The notes under the pieces were generated by a model. That model was not told the DNA's origin. It saw only the letters and a program-made list of their open reading frames with translations, and did not search any database. A stretch of 6,929 nucleotides of DNA, taken from contig CAMLFJ010000184.1 of assembly GCA_946479205.1 (NCBI GenBank), positions 1-6,929 on the forward strand, given 5' to 3'. Positions 5,918 to 6,929 of the stretch are shown piece after piece; positions within the stretch are counted from its first letter, which is position 1; each line of letters opens with the position of its first letter. The DNA comes from an uncultured bacterium (GTDB lineage: Bacteria > Methylomirabilota > Methylomirabilia > Rokubacteriales > CSP1-6). A program made the position numbers and the translations under genes.

Positions 5918-6929
5918 ATGAGGGCGGCGGTGCTGCGCGAGCCGGGCCCGGCCGAGAACCTGCGGCTGGAGGACGTGGACGATCCCACGCCCGGCCCCGG
6001 GGAGGTCGTGGTCCGGCTCCGCGCCGCCGCCCTCAATCATCGTGACGTGTGGATTCGCAGCGGCACCGGCGCGTACGCGGGAGGATTCCGCCACCGCGTC
6101 ATCCTGGGCTCGGACGGCGCCGGGGAGGTCTCGGCGATCGGCGCGGGGGCCGACCCCGCGCTGACCGGCCGCGCGGTGGTCATCAATCCGAGCCTCGACT
6201 GGGGCGACGACGGCGCCGCCCAGGGCGCGGAGTTTCGCATCCTGGGCCTGCCCGACGACGGCACCTACGCGCAGCAGATCCGGGTGCCCGCCCGCAACGT
6301 GCACCCCAAGCCCGCCGCACTCTCCTTCGAGGAGGCGGCCGCGATCCCTCTCGCCGGCCTCACCGCCTACCGCGCGGTGGTCAGCCGCGCCCAGGTGCGG
6401 GCGGGGGAGACCGTGCTGGTCACCGGCATCGGGGGCGGTGTGTCGACCTTCGCGCTTCAAATCGCGGTCGCCCGGGGCGCCCGCGTGCTGGTGACGTCGG
6501 GGAGCGACGCCAAGCTGGCCCGGGCCCGCGAGCTCGGCGCGGCGGGCGGGGCCAACTACCGCACCCAGGACTGGGGCAAGGAGATCCTCGCCCTCACCGG
6601 CGGGCGCGGGCCCGACGTGGTCATCGACAGCGCGGGCGGCCAGACCTTCGCGCGCGCGGTGGACCTGCTGCGGCCGGGCGGCCGCATCGCGATCTACGGC
6701 GCCACCACCGGCCCGGTTCCCGAGATGGTCCTGCGCTCGATCTTCTGGCGGCAGATCTCGGTGCTGGGCACCACCATGGGCAGCCCGGCCGAGTTCGGCA
6801 ACATGCTGGAGCTCTACGCGCGCGACGGCCTTCACCCGGTCGTGGACCGGGTCTTCCCGCTCGCCGAGGCCGCCGCGGCCCACCGGCGCATGGAAGAGGC
6901 CGGGCAGTTCGGCAAGATCGTCCTCGCCG
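5918..6929 (+). CDS. MDR-family NAD(P)H-dependent oxidoreductase (quinone oxidoreductase-like), 3' end cut by window
   Basis: The frame is open from the ATG at 5918 to the window edge, giving 337 residues; family members are about 325-345 long, so only a few C-terminal residues are missing. Starting MRAAVLREPG, it has the GroES-like domain (NHRDVWIRSG at 40-49, GSDGAGEV at 64-71) and a Rossmann domain with the nucleotide loop VTGIGGGVSTFALQIA (168-183). The visible protein has no cysteine at all, so it lacks both the catalytic and the structural zinc ligands of alcohol dehydrogenases. This points to the zinc-free quinone oxidoreductase/enoyl reductase branch. TSGSDAKLARARELGA (193-208) resembles the NADPH-selecting segment of such enzymes. 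GAGG at 5905-5908, inside the preceding gene's end, may serve as its ribosome-binding site. The 4-bp gap to the solute-binding gene implies translational coupling. The substrate is unknown; an aldehyde, enone or quinone is possible. Confidence 0.9.
   Translation, partial: MRAAVLREPGPAENLRLEDVDDPTPGPGEVVVRLRAAALNHRDVWIRSGTGAYAGGFRHRVILGSDGAGEVSAIGAGADPALTGRAVVINPSLDWGDDGAAQGAEFRILGLPDDGTYAQQIRVPARNVHPKPAALSFEEAAAIPLAGLTAYRAVVSRAQVRAGETVLVTGIGGGVSTFALQIAVARGARVLVTSGSDAKLARARELGAAGGANYRTQDWGKEILALTGGRGPDVVIDSAGGQTFARAVDLLRPGGRIAIYGATTGPVPEMVLRSIFWRQISVLGTTMGSPAEFGNMLELYARDGLHPVVDRVFPLAEAAAAHRRMEEAGQFGKIVLA

Noticed and set aside
1..6929. Mobile element, CRISPR array, tRNA or toxin-antitoxin content.
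   Set aside because: No transposase or integrase motif, no regularly spaced repeats, no cloverleaf-like sequence, and no small paired genes. Composition is even across the window.

Overview
The window is about 7 kb of dense, uniformly GC-rich bacterial DNA with six protein-coding genes. I see no RNA gene, CRISPR array, transposase or plasmid function. Very high third-position GC, a Tat-exported binding protein, a tungsten-type aldehyde oxidoreductase and an Anbu peptidase all suggest a free-living, Gram-negative, soil or sediment organism. Candidatus Rokubacteria/Methylomirabilota, or a beta-/deltaproteobacterial relative, would fit. That assignment is an inference and no marker gene is present to settle it.

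Left part (1-1795): a transglutaminase-like gene on the minus strand (18-833) and an Anbu proteasome-type peptidase gene on the plus strand (950-1795) diverge from a 116-bp intergenic region. That region holds an imperfect 10-bp inverted repeat around overlapping weak -10-like sequences. Anbu plus a transglutaminase is part of a known conserved neighbourhood (Anbu, transglutaminase, alpha-E protein, circularly permuted ATP-grasp), predicted to make and degrade a peptide or peptide tag. The alpha-E and ATP-grasp partners are not in this window. The transglutaminase has Ser where the catalytic His is expected.

Middle and right (1816-6929): all genes lie on the plus strand. An aldehyde:ferredoxin oxidoreductase family gene (1816-3531) starts 20 bp after the Anbu stop. 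It is followed by a perfect 13-bp GC hairpin without a T-tract, a DapA/NanA-superfamily lyase (3615-4508), a Tat-dependent family 1 ABC solute-binding protein (4552-5913), and an MDR-family NAD(P)H-dependent oxidoreductase (5918 to the window end, lacking only its C-terminal tip). This last gene is open at the right edge.

Working together (inference): the right-hand genes look like a small catabolic unit. A binding protein captures a sugar or organic acid, the aldolase/dehydratase cleaves or dehydrates a 2-keto acid, and the two oxidoreductases handle aldehyde or enone intermediates. The close spacing of Anbu and the oxidoreductase gene may be chance or real co-transcription. I do not see a clearly undescribed system. 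The most unusual points are the Ser-for-His transglutaminase beside Anbu, the Anbu-oxidoreductase arrangement, and the intergenic palindromes.
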